Shown here piece after piece: positions 35,521 to 44,405 of a stretch of DNA of 64,000 nt. The translations under genes and the position numbers were made by a program. The notes under the pieces were generated by a model, which was not told the DNA's origin, ran no database searches, and saw only the letters and a list, made by a program, of their open reading frames with translations. The stretch's first letter is position 1. Every line of letters begins with the position of its first letter. Origin of the DNA: Aequorivita marisscotiae (GTDB lineage: Bacteria; Bacteroidota; Bacteroidia; Flavobacteriales; Flavobacteriaceae); assembly GCF_029814825.1 (NCBI RefSeq), contig NZ_CP122379.1, forward strand, positions 248,001 through 312,000. The letters run 5' to 3'.

Positions 35521-36405
35521 ATGAAAAAAATTACTTTATTGGCAGCATTATTTGCTGGCTTTGCGATGAGCGCACAAACAACAATTTTTGAAGACGATTT
35601 TGAAGCTTATGACGACTTCATTATTGACAATGTTGGAGATTGGACTCTAGTTGATCAAGACATGCTACCTACTTATGGATTTTCAGGTGTTACTTTTGAC
35701 AACTCTGGTTACACGGGGGCATTTATTGTTTTCAACTCAACTACAACAAACCCTCCATTAGATCCAACTGCCGATTCTGATTGGACTGCTAGAAGCGGTG
35801 AAAAGGCAATGACTTCTTTTGCTGCTGTTCCAGACGGAACAACGAATGCGAACAACGATTGGCTTATTTCTCCACAAATTACATTAGGAACATCTGGAAA
35901 CCTACTTTCTTTCTGGGCAAAAGCTGCTGACGCATTATACTCGAATGAGACTTTTAACATCTTAGTATCTATAGTAGATAACGACCCAACTAACTTTTCA
36001 CCACTTGAAACAGGTTTAGTTCCTCAAGCAATTGACTGGGAAGAATTCACTGTTGATCTTGATTTTTACGCTGGACAAGATGTTTACATCGCTATAAACC
36101 ACGTTGCTTCTGACCAATTTGGTTTCCAAGTTGATGACTTTAAAGTTACCGCTGATGTTTTAGGTGTTAACGATCAAGTTTTCCAAGGTTTCAAATACTT
36201 TGTTGCAAACAACCAATTAAACCTTTCTGCTACAACTTCTATGGAGCGTGTGGCTATTTACAATATGCTAGGTCAAGAGGTAGTTTCTCAAAAACTAGCT
36301 AACACTAATGAAACTATAAATATTTCTGGACTTCAGTCTGGTGTTTATATTGCTACTGTTTCTATTGGAGGGGCTAGCAAAACTTTCAGAATTGTTAAAA
36401 ACTAA
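35521..36405 (+). CDS. Secreted cleaved-adhesin-domain protein with T9SS type A sorting domain
   Basis: 294 residues. Signal peptide (LLAALFAGFAMSAQ), a cleaved-adhesin/MAM-like domain at about 20-195 (ILFxDDFE-like IFEDDFEAYDDF, NDWLISPQITL, LSFWAKAAD, VYIAINHVASDQFGFQVDDFKV), then a C-terminal sorting domain (VAIYNMLGQEVVSQKL, SGVYIATVSIGG, TFRIVKN). Such proteins cross the outer membrane by the type IX system and are attached or released. Codons are strongly biased to NNT/NNC and CAA forms compared with neighbours, as in highly expressed genes. Strong promoter and terminator frame it as a single gene. Confidence 0.88.
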   Translation: MKKITLLAALFAGFAMSAQTTIFEDDFEAYDDFIIDNVGDWTLVDQDMLPTYGFSGVTFDNSGYTGAFIVFNSTTTNPPLDPTADSDWTARSGEKAMTSFAAVPDGTTNANNDWLISPQITLGTSGNLLSFWAKAADALYSNETFNILVSIVDNDPTNFSPLETGLVPQAIDWEEFTVDLDFYAGQDVYIAINHVASDQFGFQVDDFKVTADVLGVNDQVFQGFKYFVANNQLNLSATTSMERVAIYNMLGQEVVSQKLANTNETINISGLQSGVYIATVSIGGASKTFRIVKN

Positions 36406-36431
36406 TTTACATTCGGTTTTGAATTGAATTG

Positions 36432-36461
36432 AAAAGAGCGGCCAAAAGCCGCTCTTTTTTT
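36432..36461 (+). terminator. Intrinsic terminator after the T9SS cargo gene
   Basis: AGAGCGGC-caaaa-GCCGCTCT followed by a T run. AAAA on the other side lets it serve the convergent rlmN gene too, whose stop lies within the tail. Confidence 0.85.
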
Positions 36462-37500
36462 ATTGTTTGTTTGCTAATTGCCCACAGGCCGCATCTATAT
36501 CCTTTCCGCGACTTCTGCGAACTGTTACAGGAATCCTGTTGTGTTCCAAGGCCTGAATGTAATCATCAATTATGGTAGATGAAGCTTGCTGAAAATGGCC
36601 GTCGTCTATTGGATTGTATTCAATAATATTCACTTTACAGGGTACGTATTTACAAAAAGTAACAAGCGCTTCAATCGCTTCCCAAGTATCGTTTATATCT
36701 TTCCAAACAATATATTCGTACGTAATTTTACGTTTTGTTTTACTGTACCAATATTCTAAAGCTTCGCGAAGATCTGTTAATGTAAATGCTTTTGCAAAAG
36801 GCATAATCTGCTCCCTTGTTTCCTGAATTGCGGAATGTAATGATACTGCCAAATGAAATTTTACCTCATCATCTGCCAATTTCTTTATCATTTTTGGCAC
36901 ACCAGAGGTAGAAACAGTAATTCGTTTTGGCGACATCCCCAAGCCTTCGTCCGAAGTTATTTTTTCTATAGACTCCAATACATTTTTATAATTCATAAGC
37001 GGTTCGCCCATTCCCATAAAAACTATGTTAGAGAGTGGTTTGTTATGGTACAGCCTACTTTCTTTATCTATGGCCACAACTTGGTCGTAAATTTCATCTG
37101 GGTTTAAATTCCGCATTCTTTTAAGTTTTGCGGTCGCACAAAACCTGCAATCTAAACTACACCCAACTTGCGAAGAAACACAGGCAGTAGTTCTACTTTT
37201 AGTAGGAATTAAGACTGATTCCACCACCAAATCGTCGTGAAGTTTAACCGCGTTTTTAATTGTGCCGTCATTACTTTTTTGAATGTGATCTACTTTAATA
37301 TGATTAATAACAAAGTTGTTGTTTAAATGTGCTCGGGTTTCCTTGGAAAGATTGGTCATGTCGTCAAAACTGTGTATTCCCTTGTTCCACAGCCAATCAT
37401 AAACCTGTGTGCCACGGAAAGCCTTATCGCCAATACTTTCAAAAAAATCTCTAAGTTCTTCTTTAGTAAGTGCTCGTATATCTCTTTTTTCTGAAATCAT
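36460..37500 (-). CDS. rlmN: Dual-specificity RNA methyltransferase RlmN
   Basis: 346 residues. Radical SAM cluster motif CSLDCRFCATAK (about residues 114-125), SAM-binding GMGEPLMNYKN, and the resolving C-terminal Cys in DIDAACGQL. RlmN methylates A2503 of 23S rRNA and A37 of some tRNAs at C2. The N-terminal helical domain (GDKAFRGTQVYDWLWNKG) is typical. Full length. Confidence 0.96.
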   Translation of the reverse strand: MISEKRDIRALTKEELRDFFESIGDKAFRGTQVYDWLWNKGIHSFDDMTNLSKETRAHLNNNFVINHIKVDHIQKSNDGTIKNAVKLHDDLVVESVLIPTKSRTTACVSSQVGCSLDCRFCATAKLKRMRNLNPDEIYDQVVAIDKESRLYHNKPLSNIVFMGMGEPLMNYKNVLESIEKITSDEGLGMSPKRITVSTSGVPKMIKKLADDEVKFHLAVSLHSAIQETREQIMPFAKAFTLTDLREALEYWYSKTKRKITYEYIVWKDINDTWEAIEALVTFCKYVPCKVNIIEYNPIDDGHFQQASSTIIDDYIQALEHNRIPVTVRRSRGKDIDAACGQLANKQ

Positions 37501-37531
37501 CTTGCAAAATTACTGTAATTAAAAGTAAAAA

Positions 37532-37557
37532 GCCTCTTTCCGTTTCAGAATAGAGGC
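37532..37557 (-). terminator. Intrinsic terminator of the T9SS peptidase gene
   Basis: On the minus strand GCCTCT pairs with AGAGGC around an imperfect inner stem, followed by TTTTTACTTTT, 26 bases past the peptidase stop. Confidence 0.75.
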
Positions 37558-37582
37558 ATTTCAACTTTAAAAAATTATATAT

Positions 37583-39241
37583 TTATTTATTAATAATTAT
37601 TTTTTTCGTTATTGAGTTCTTGCTGTCTTCATCTAACAAATAGAGAAAGTATACGCCATCAGCGAGGTTGGCAACATTGATTGTATTCATTGTGTTAGAC
37701 AGGGAACCCGCGTGGATACGCTGCCCCATTACATTCAGAAATTGAAAGGACAAGTGCGGAAATCTATTGTTCATTACCGTAATGGTAGTACTGGCGGGAT
37801 TGGGATAAATTTTAATTTCACCAATTTGCTCAAAATCCGGAATGTTCAAAAGATTTTGAATTGTTTCCACCGTAGTTTGCCCAGAACTAATTGGGTCTAA
37901 CCAATCCATTAATCGCGATTGTGCCGTATTTCCAGTATTCCAAGAAATACCAAACCTACCGTAAATATCGTATTCACCGTTGTTTGTTAATCCGTTGCAA
38001 GCCGACTGCCCTGCATATAACTGACCGATAATCCGGCCATTTTCATCAAAAAGTGGAGATCCTGAAGAGCCGCTTTCTGTTGTACCTATCTCCCAGCCAT
38101 TGCCACTTCCGTGTGTGCCGCCGCCAATTAACCAAACTTGTGTGCCATTGGCATCTACTTTTTTAGCGCCAGAATTATCTCTGCAAATTTTCATTATATC
38201 TCCGTTCGGATGATGTATTCCAACTTCAAACAATGGATCGGTATCTGAGTTATCCCATCCGGCAAAAGCAACGTCCCACGAATTGGGAATTCGTTCAAAA
38301 AGTTCTACTAAGGCAAAATCACTTACGTTATTGTTAGCTTTTAATTCGGCACCGCTAATGGTAAAATTAGTTTGCAGATCTCCGCTGTCCTCTCCGGTTC
38401 CGCACACTGGCGTTGGGCTTACCCAATTAAACCGAATAGACCAAAGCGCCGGGCTGCTGTTTTCCAAACAGTGATTGGCAGTTAAAAGATAAGGTGTTTT
38501 ATCGCTCTGAGTATTATTAACCAATACGGCCGAACACAAATAACCATTTCCGAGGTTTAGGAGTGCAACTGCTTTTTTCACTAAATCTTTTTTGGTGTCA
38601 AAATCACTTCCAATCGGGCAATTTACATCGTAATTACATTCACCAGAATCGTTAATGCCGCGAACACCGTCTATTAGCGCATTTACACTTCCCATTCTGT
38701 AGCCGTGAATAACACTGTTAATTTGAAGTCGCGGTGTTTCCCGTGTATGGGGAGGTTGGTAGTATTCAATCCAAATAATATCGCCCTCTACAAACCAGGT
38801 TCCCAATTGACCATTTATTCGGTTTTGCGCATTATTATAAGTTCGGGTAACATCTGTTCTATCTTGATTGTAAAGTTGAAGTCTAGCACCGGAGGGCAAA
38901 TAAAAGTCATCAAAATTAATACTTAAATTTAGCGCTCTGTGCGATTGTATGGTCGTGCGCCAAATTTTCCCGCCATTGGACAGTGTGGTCCATAGCCCAT
39001 TTTGTTGCATATTTAGATTTACAGGTATTTCAATACCGTAGCGCCAAGGCATGCTTTTATCTAAATCGTTTATACTGTCTTGCTGTAAAATAAGCTCTAA
39101 ATCTAAGGGCGGAAGCCGTATAACCTCGGGTTGTTCTGTTAGATCAAGATCCCAGCTTTCGGGCAATTCACCGCCATTGCCTTGCGAAAAGGCAATTAGT
39201 GTGTACAAATAAATAATGAAGAAAAACGTAGTTTTTTTCAT
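37583..39241 (-). CDS. Secreted trypsin-like serine peptidase with T9SS sorting domain
   Basis: 552 residues. Signal peptide (TFFFIIYLYTLIAFSQ); N-terminal region to about 190; an S1-fold catalytic domain with His in LLTANHCLENS, Asp in NNVSDFALVEL and Ser in GSSGSPLFDENGRIIGQL. The CNYDVNCPIG and ANHCLE segments recall lysyl endopeptidases (Achromobacter protease I type). The last 80 residues (IKIYPNPASTTITV, LNVMGQRIHAG, DGVYFLYLLDED) are a type A sorting domain for type IX secretion. Probably an extracellular digestive protease; cleavage specificity is inferred only. Confidence 0.88.
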   Translation of the reverse strand: MKKTTFFFIIYLYTLIAFSQGNGGELPESWDLDLTEQPEVIRLPPLDLELILQQDSINDLDKSMPWRYGIEIPVNLNMQQNGLWTTLSNGGKIWRTTIQSHRALNLSINFDDFYLPSGARLQLYNQDRTDVTRTYNNAQNRINGQLGTWFVEGDIIWIEYYQPPHTRETPRLQINSVIHGYRMGSVNALIDGVRGINDSGECNYDVNCPIGSDFDTKKDLVKKAVALLNLGNGYLCSAVLVNNTQSDKTPYLLTANHCLENSSPALWSIRFNWVSPTPVCGTGEDSGDLQTNFTISGAELKANNNVSDFALVELFERIPNSWDVAFAGWDNSDTDPLFEVGIHHPNGDIMKICRDNSGAKKVDANGTQVWLIGGGTHGSGNGWEIGTTESGSSGSPLFDENGRIIGQLYAGQSACNGLTNNGEYDIYGRFGISWNTGNTAQSRLMDWLDPISSGQTTVETIQNLLNIPDFEQIGEIKIYPNPASTTITVMNNRFPHLSFQFLNVMGQRIHAGSLSNTMNTINVANLADGVYFLYLLDEDSKNSITKKIIINK

Positions 39242-39326
39242 CTAGACAGCTGGTTAGTTTTTAATAAAGGAATACTAAGGTATATTTTTATTTCCACATT
39301 TGAAAATCAAACGCTTATAAAATAAA

Positions 39327-39350
39327 AAATCCCGATTCGCATCGGGATTT
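39327..39350 (-). terminator. Intrinsic terminator after queA
   Basis: AAATCCCGAT and ATCGGGATTT form a perfect 10-bp stem; on the minus strand it is followed by TTTTATTTTAT, 25 bases past the queA stop. Confidence 0.85.
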
Positions 39351-39374
39351 AAAGAGTGTACGCAGTGTTGCATA

Positions 39375-40424
39375 TTAGATAATCAACATAGCATCTCCAT
39401 AGGTATAAAATTTATATTTTTCCTTAATAGCTTCAGCGTAGGCTTCTTTTATAAAATCGTGTCCAGCAAATGCCGAAACCATCATTAATAAAGTAGATTT
39501 TGGCGTATGAAAATTAGTGATCATAGCATTCGCGATACTAAAATCGTACGGTGGAAAAATAAATTTATTAGTCCACCCTTTGTATGCATTTAACGAATGG
39601 TTTGTAGAAACCGAACTTTCCAACGCGCGCATTGCAGTAGTTCCCACTGCACAGATACGTTTTTTTCTTTGAATGCCCGTATTAATTACATCAACGGCTT
39701 CTGGCTTAATTTCCATTTCTTCAGAATCCATTTTATGTTTTGAAAGATCTTCAACCTCAACAGAGCTAAAAGTCCCCAGTCCTACGTGTAATGTAACTTC
39801 GGCAATATTTACCCCTTTAATTTCAAGACGTTTTAAAAGGTGTTTTGAAAAATGCAAACCGGCCGTTGGTGCTGCTACCGCCCCTTCGTTTTTAGCGAAA
39901 ATGGTTTGGTAACGCTCTGCGTCTTCGGGCTCTACTTCTCTCTTAATGTATTTTGGGAGCGGCGTTTCGCCCAATTCGGTTAATTTATTTCGGAATTCCT
40001 CGTACGAACCGTCAAAAAGAAATCGCAGTGTTCTTCCGCGAGAAGTTGTATTATCTATAACTTCGGCCACAAGTGTTTCGTCTTCACCAAAATATAATTT
40101 GTTGCCAATTCTAATTTTTCGGGCAGGATCTACCAGTACATCCCAAAGTCGCGTTTCTGAATTTAATTCTCTTAATAGAAAAACTTCAATTCGCGCTCCG
40201 GTTTTTTCCTTATTTCCGAATAATCGTGCCGGAAAAACCTTGGTATTATTGGTGATTAAAACATCATCTTCTTCAAAATAATCGATAATATCCTTGAACA
40301 TTTTGTGTTCAATAGTTTTGGTTTTTCTGTTTAGCACCATAAGTCGCGATTCGTCACGGTTTGGCGCTGGATACTCAGCTAATAATTCTTCTGGAAGCGT
40401 AAAGCCAAAATTTGAAAGTTTCAT
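39375..40424 (-). CDS. queA: S-adenosylmethionine:tRNA ribosyltransferase-isomerase QueA
   Basis: 349 residues from [19 protein letters not shown]; an ATG two codons earlier (40430) is also possible. Landmarks: [36 protein letters not shown], and APTAGLHFS near residue 190, plus HVGLGTF. Catalyses the penultimate step of queuosine formation on tRNA, transferring ribose from SAM. Full length. Confidence 0.95.
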   Translation of the reverse strand: MKLSNFGFTLPEELLAEYPAPNRDESRLMVLNRKTKTIEHKMFKDIIDYFEEDDVLITNNTKVFPARLFGNKEKTGARIEVFLLRELNSETRLWDVLVDPARKIRIGNKLYFGEDETLVAEVIDNTTSRGRTLRFLFDGSYEEFRNKLTELGETPLPKYIKREVEPEDAERYQTIFAKNEGAVAAPTAGLHFSKHLLKRLEIKGVNIAEVTLHVGLGTFSSVEVEDLSKHKMDSEEMEIKPEAVDVINTGIQRKKRICAVGTTAMRALESSVSTNHSLNAYKGWTNKFIFPPYDFSIANAMITNFHTPKSTLLMMVSAFAGHDFIKEAYAEAIKEKYKFYTYGDAMLII

Positions 40425-40462
40425 TCCCATAATGCGTTGTGTCTTTATATTTTAAAAGGCTG

Positions 40463-40494
40463 CAAATATACAACCTCCAAATAGGCGTTGTCAA
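40463..40494 (-). promoter_or_regulatory. Promoter of queA
   Basis: The minus strand has TTGAC (40494-40490) and TATATTTG (40470-40463), 19 bases apart, with about 40 bases to the ATG. Confidence 0.6.
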
Positions 40495-40559
40495 GTAAAT
40501 ACTGGTTTATTATTTGCAAATGTGTGGTGTAGCGCAATTGTCGAGGATTTACAACTTGA

Positions 40560-41804
40560 TTATTCGGAAAAATCACTTAAAAAACAGTTAATTCCGGCTA
40601 ATTTTAAATCCTTCCAAAAATTGGGATATGATTTTGAAACCACTTCTGGGTTGTTTATTTCAAGCGGAGTTTTTACAGCAAGTGGCGCAAAGGCCATGGC
40701 CATTCTATGGTCCTGATAAGTTTCAATAATTACATTCGTATTTATGCGAGCTGCTTTTTCGAGCACTAGTGAACTGTCATCTATTTGAAGTGTTGCCCCT
40801 AATTTTTCCAATTCGGTTTTTAAGGCCTGCAGTCTGTCTGTTTCCTTAATTTTTAGCGTATGTAGTCCCGTTAATTTACAGCCAATTCCCAGACCAAAAC
40901 AAGTAACAGCAATAGTTTGCGCAATATCGGGTGTATTTGAAAGATTAAATTGAATAGTTTTAGGAAGCTTATTATTGGTTTTTGAAAGTGAAATAGTTCG
41001 CTCAAAAGCATTAAAAACTGTCTTTACGCCCAATGCCTCATAAATTTGAACCAATGCCTTATCGCCCTGCAAACTATCTTCAATAAAACTGCCAAGCGTA
41101 ATTTGACAATTTTCGGACAGTGCCACTAAACTGTAAAAATACGATGCCGAACTCCAATCGGATTCTACGACTATTGTATTACTTTCAACATCTTTCGCAG
41201 CAGAAATAACGATTGTATTTTCGGTAAAACTACTTTTAACACCTATACTTTTTAAAAGTGAAAGCGTCATTTCAATATACGGCACCGAAGTTACTTTTCC
41301 TTCCAAATAAATTTGTAAACCATCGGGAAACATTGGAGCTACCAGCATTAATGCAGAAATATATTGACTGCTAACATTGGCTTTTAAGGTAACTTGGTTT
41401 GTAGTGAGGTTTTTACCTTCAATCATTAATGGTGGAAACCCCTCCTGTTTACAATACGCAATATTCGCTCCCATGAATTGTAAAGCCTCAACCAGTATTC
41501 CGATAGGTCTTTCGCGCATTCGCGTACTTCCGGTAAGTGTTATTTTATAATTCTGACACGCTGAATAATACGCCGTTAAAAAGCGCATGGCCGTTCCGGC
41601 ATGATGAACATCTACAGTGCCGTTTTTAATTTTTAGACCTTTTTTAAGCGCAATAGTATCATCGCTTTCCGAAAGGTTCTGGATGGTAATATTCGGAAAC
41701 TGCGCCTGTAAAATCAACAAACGATTTGATTCACTTTTAGAACCGCCAATATTAATTTTTACATGTTCTAATGGAAATTTTCCTCTTTTTAGTTTGGCTT
41801 TCAT
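40560..41804 (-). CDS. aroA: 3-phosphoshikimate 1-carboxyvinyltransferase (EPSP synthase)
   Basis: 414 residues. The substrate motif GGSKSESNRLLIL is near residue 20, HAGTAMRFLTAYYS near 65 matches the first EPSP signature region, and SDWSSASYFYSLVAL, KETDRLQALKTELEKLG and YQDHRMAMAFAPLA mark the second domain. Sixth step of the shikimate pathway. The second signature is well kept; the first departs from the classical LGNAGTA wording, as in other Bacteroidota. Overlaps the downstream-read small membrane gene by 4 bases. Confidence 0.94.
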   Translation of the reverse strand: MKAKLKRGKFPLEHVKINIGGSKSESNRLLILQAQFPNITIQNLSESDDTIALKKGLKIKNGTVDVHHAGTAMRFLTAYYSACQNYKITLTGSTRMRERPIGILVEALQFMGANIAYCKQEGFPPLMIEGKNLTTNQVTLKANVSSQYISALMLVAPMFPDGLQIYLEGKVTSVPYIEMTLSLLKSIGVKSSFTENTIVISAAKDVESNTIVVESDWSSASYFYSLVALSENCQITLGSFIEDSLQGDKALVQIYEALGVKTVFNAFERTISLSKTNNKLPKTIQFNLSNTPDIAQTIAVTCFGLGIGCKLTGLHTLKIKETDRLQALKTELEKLGATLQIDDSSLVLEKAARINTNVIIETYQDHRMAMAFAPLAVKTPLEINNPEVVSKSYPNFWKDLKLAGINCFLSDFSE

Positions 41805-42043
41805 TTTCCCGCATCGTTTTCCTTCAACTTTGCCCGAAATTTACCGAAAGTAACCAGAAAACCGTAGGCAAAAGCAGCAACAATAAGGGTGAGAAAAAAC
41901 AACAACGGATCTCTCTCCGTAAAAAAGCCAAAATCAAAACCTTCTATTGCCCACTTTATGATTGCAAAAATTAGTGCAAAAGCGATTGCTAGCGAGAATA
42001 CCGATTTCCAAAACCCCTTGGTGTTTAGAACTCTTTTAAACAT
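41801..42043 (-). CDS. Small two-helix membrane protein
   Basis: 80 residues with two predicted membrane helices (VFSLAIAFALIFAIIKWAI and LLFFLTLIVAAFAYGFLVTFG) and charged ends. No family with known function recognised. It sits 1 base after the MazG-like gene and overlaps aroA by 4 bases (ATGA), so it is translated with them; the tight coupling supports a real gene. Confidence 0.75.
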   Translation of the reverse strand: MFKRVLNTKGFWKSVFSLAIAFALIFAIIKWAIEGFDFGFFTERDPLLFFLTLIVAAFAYGFLVTFGKFRAKLKENDAGK

Positions 42044-42044
42044 G

Positions 42045-42371
42045 TTATTTTAGTTTTTTATTACCGTGATGCCTGTCGTGATCGCGTTTGGTTTTTAAAT
42101 CTAATTTTTTTTGAAAAGCTTCTTCAATATCTACACCCGTTTGATTTGCGAGACATAACACCACAAAAATAACATCTGCAAGCTCTTCGCCCAAATCTTT
42201 ATCTTTGTCGCTTTCTTTTTCACTTTGTTCGCCGTATCTGCGGGCAATAATTCGGGCCACTTCACCTACCTCTTCGGTGAGCTGTGCCATATTAGTAAGC
42301 TCATTAAAGTAGCGAACGCCGTGTTCTTTTATCCAAGTATCTACGGCTTTTTGTGCGTTTTTAATATCCAT
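42045..42371 (-). CDS. MazG-like nucleotide pyrophosphohydrolase
   Basis: 108 residues. The metal-binding helices read LTEEVGEVARIIARR and LGEELADVIFVVLCLANQTG, i.e. the EExxE plus ExxD pattern of all-alpha NTP pyrophosphatases. Probably a house-cleaning enzyme hydrolysing unwanted NTPs. The start codon shares a base with the stop of the DUF3857 gene before it. Confidence 0.9.
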   Translation of the reverse strand: MDIKNAQKAVDTWIKEHGVRYFNELTNMAQLTEEVGEVARIIARRYGEQSEKESDKDKDLGEELADVIFVVLCLANQTGVDIEEAFQKKLDLKTKRDHDRHHGNKKLK

Positions 42372-44392
42372 TATGCCTTTGAAAGTACAACTTTTTCGTT
42401 TTCTTTCGCGATTAAAAGTTCAAAGAATTTTTTAAGATTGCCGTATTCTTCTGCAGCGATATACGATTTATTGATTGAGAATTCCACAGAAAGTTGAATA
42501 TTATTGCCTGCCTGCGAAATTAAATAACGGTAACTCCCCATATTCGTACCGAGATTATACACGGCATTCTCTGGTAGTGATTCAACTTTATATCCCTCAG
42601 GAAGCGCAATATTAAAAATGTAGCGATCTTTCATCGGGTACCCAAAATCTATAGGATACAAACGCGTCTCGGGCTTAAATGGACTCTCTTTGGTAGCCAT
42701 AAAAACCATTGGCGATAAATATAGTTTCCCGGCAACGTCTTCTACAGCTCCAAAAGTTTCAAATTCATAATCTAAGGCAACCGGCTCTCCGAGCGTAATT
42801 AAATTTTCAAAATTTACTTCCGAAAGCTCGGCTTGGTTTGCATCTTTTTCTAAAGCTTTTCGGGTAGCGTCGGCATTTAAACTCTTATATTTTGCTCTGT
42901 ATTTTAACGCGTAATTTCCTGTAAATCTATTTTTAGCAACTCCGGTAACCGTCATATCCGGTTTTATGGCAACGTTCACCATCGAACTTTTAACCGCGTG
43001 GGTCTGTGGGCTTAATGGCACCCAGCTAGACGTGCCATCTTTTAAAATTAAGCGTCCTTGCCAGTTCATTATGCTCGGTTTTAAAACACCAACTTCGGCC
43101 TCTTTGTTTGTGGCGTCTAATAACACCATTCCCTGTGGTAATTCTACGGCAGCGATAACGTAATTAAACCCGTTGCGCGTAGGAAACAATGGCATACCAT
43201 TATCTTTTGTGCTCACCAAAACAGGATTGGCATTTATATTTGCTTTGCGTAACATGGCAATTAACATTAGGTTTATATCGGCCACATTACCCGAACCTTT
43301 TTTATAAGCTTCCTTTACCCCTTCGTTTGTGTAATAGCCTGTATAGCGGTTCCAAGTCATCTTGTTGAGAACAAATGAAAAAATCTTGTTAACTTTTTCT
43401 TCCTGAGAGCTCACGCCATTTAAAAGGCTGTTTAAATCGTCTTCAAAATAGTTGTCTTTATCCAATTCATTACCAAAGGAATCTACTTTGTAAATGCCCT
43501 TAGAAACATCTTCCCACGTAGTGGAATAAGTTTTCATGGAGCTTCCGGGAAAATCTACGTAACTCAATTCAAATTTTAGTCCTGTAGAATAGTTATCAAT
43601 ATTACCTGCGTATGACTCCTCCTTCATTGCCGGCACATCGGTTAGATCAATTGTATAAATATCTTCCTTAAATTTAAAGTCCCTTGCGCCTCCTCTATTT
43701 GTCATATTTCCATAACGGTCGTATTCGGAGCGTGAATTTGCCAAGGCGATGGTTCGATCTCTGCTAGTAGATTCAACTTTATAAGGTACCCAACCTTTTT
43801 GATGCGTTTTAAAGACGAAATATTCCGGAGATGCAAAACGTATTTCTATTTTTTCTACGGGTATGGTCTCCTGTAAACGAAACTCGTCTATGTTGCTTAT
43901 AAATGGAGATTTAATACTGTATTTGTATTCAATAACGCAACCTTCGCGAACGTCGGGCATTGTAAATTTTGTTTTGTGAATGTATTTGGTGGTTTTTTCT
44001 TCAAAAACGCCATCGTTTTTAAGCTTTACTTCTTCTATTTTATTATTGCCATCTAAATAATAGGTATAAGCTTTTAGACCAATTATTTCATCTTTAGAGC
44101 TTGAAGTGCTTTGGTAAAGATCTACTTCCTTTGATGCCCAATCAAACCCTTCTTTATTGTAAATTTTTACACGTTCAAAAACATCGGTAACCATATAGAA
44201 ACCGTCGTTATTTGTATATTGAAATTCAGTGTGAATTTCTCTATACAATATAGCAGCATCTGCGGTAGGATCTGTGGGGTGTTCCTTTTGAAGCAATTCT
44301 TCTTTTGAAACTTTTCCGAATTTATAATTTTGCGAAATTGAAGTGTTTACAAAGCATAACACTGCAAGTATGGTGAGGAAATTAGATTTCAT
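42371..44392 (-). CDS. DUF3857 protein with a degenerate transglutaminase domain
   Basis: 673 residues from MKSNFLTILAVLCFVNTSISQ, whose signal peptide marks the start; the frame from 44416 lacks it. The DUF3857 domain (YKFGKVSKEELLQ, AAILYREIHTEFQY) spans about 1-250, then a transglutaminase-like region where the catalytic Cys position reads GSGNVADINLMLIAML and the His position FNYVIAAVELP, so both residues seem lost. A C-terminal DUF2569-like beta part ends the protein. Periplasmic. Paralogue of the intact gene immediately upstream. Confidence 0.8.
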   Translation of the reverse strand: MKSNFLTILAVLCFVNTSISQNYKFGKVSKEELLQKEHPTDPTADAAILYREIHTEFQYTNNDGFYMVTDVFERVKIYNKEGFDWASKEVDLYQSTSSSKDEIIGLKAYTYYLDGNNKIEEVKLKNDGVFEEKTTKYIHKTKFTMPDVREGCVIEYKYSIKSPFISNIDEFRLQETIPVEKIEIRFASPEYFVFKTHQKGWVPYKVESTSRDRTIALANSRSEYDRYGNMTNRGGARDFKFKEDIYTIDLTDVPAMKEESYAGNIDNYSTGLKFELSYVDFPGSSMKTYSTTWEDVSKGIYKVDSFGNELDKDNYFEDDLNSLLNGVSSQEEKVNKIFSFVLNKMTWNRYTGYYTNEGVKEAYKKGSGNVADINLMLIAMLRKANINANPVLVSTKDNGMPLFPTRNGFNYVIAAVELPQGMVLLDATNKEAEVGVLKPSIMNWQGRLILKDGTSSWVPLSPQTHAVKSSMVNVAIKPDMTVTGVAKNRFTGNYALKYRAKYKSLNADATRKALEKDANQAELSEVNFENLITLGEPVALDYEFETFGAVEDVAGKLYLSPMVFMATKESPFKPETRLYPIDFGYPMKDRYIFNIALPEGYKVESLPENAVYNLGTNMGSYRYLISQAGNNIQLSVEFSINKSYIAAEEYGNLKKFFELLIAKENEKVVLSKA

Positions 44393-44405
44393 AGGTAATA
44401 AATAT

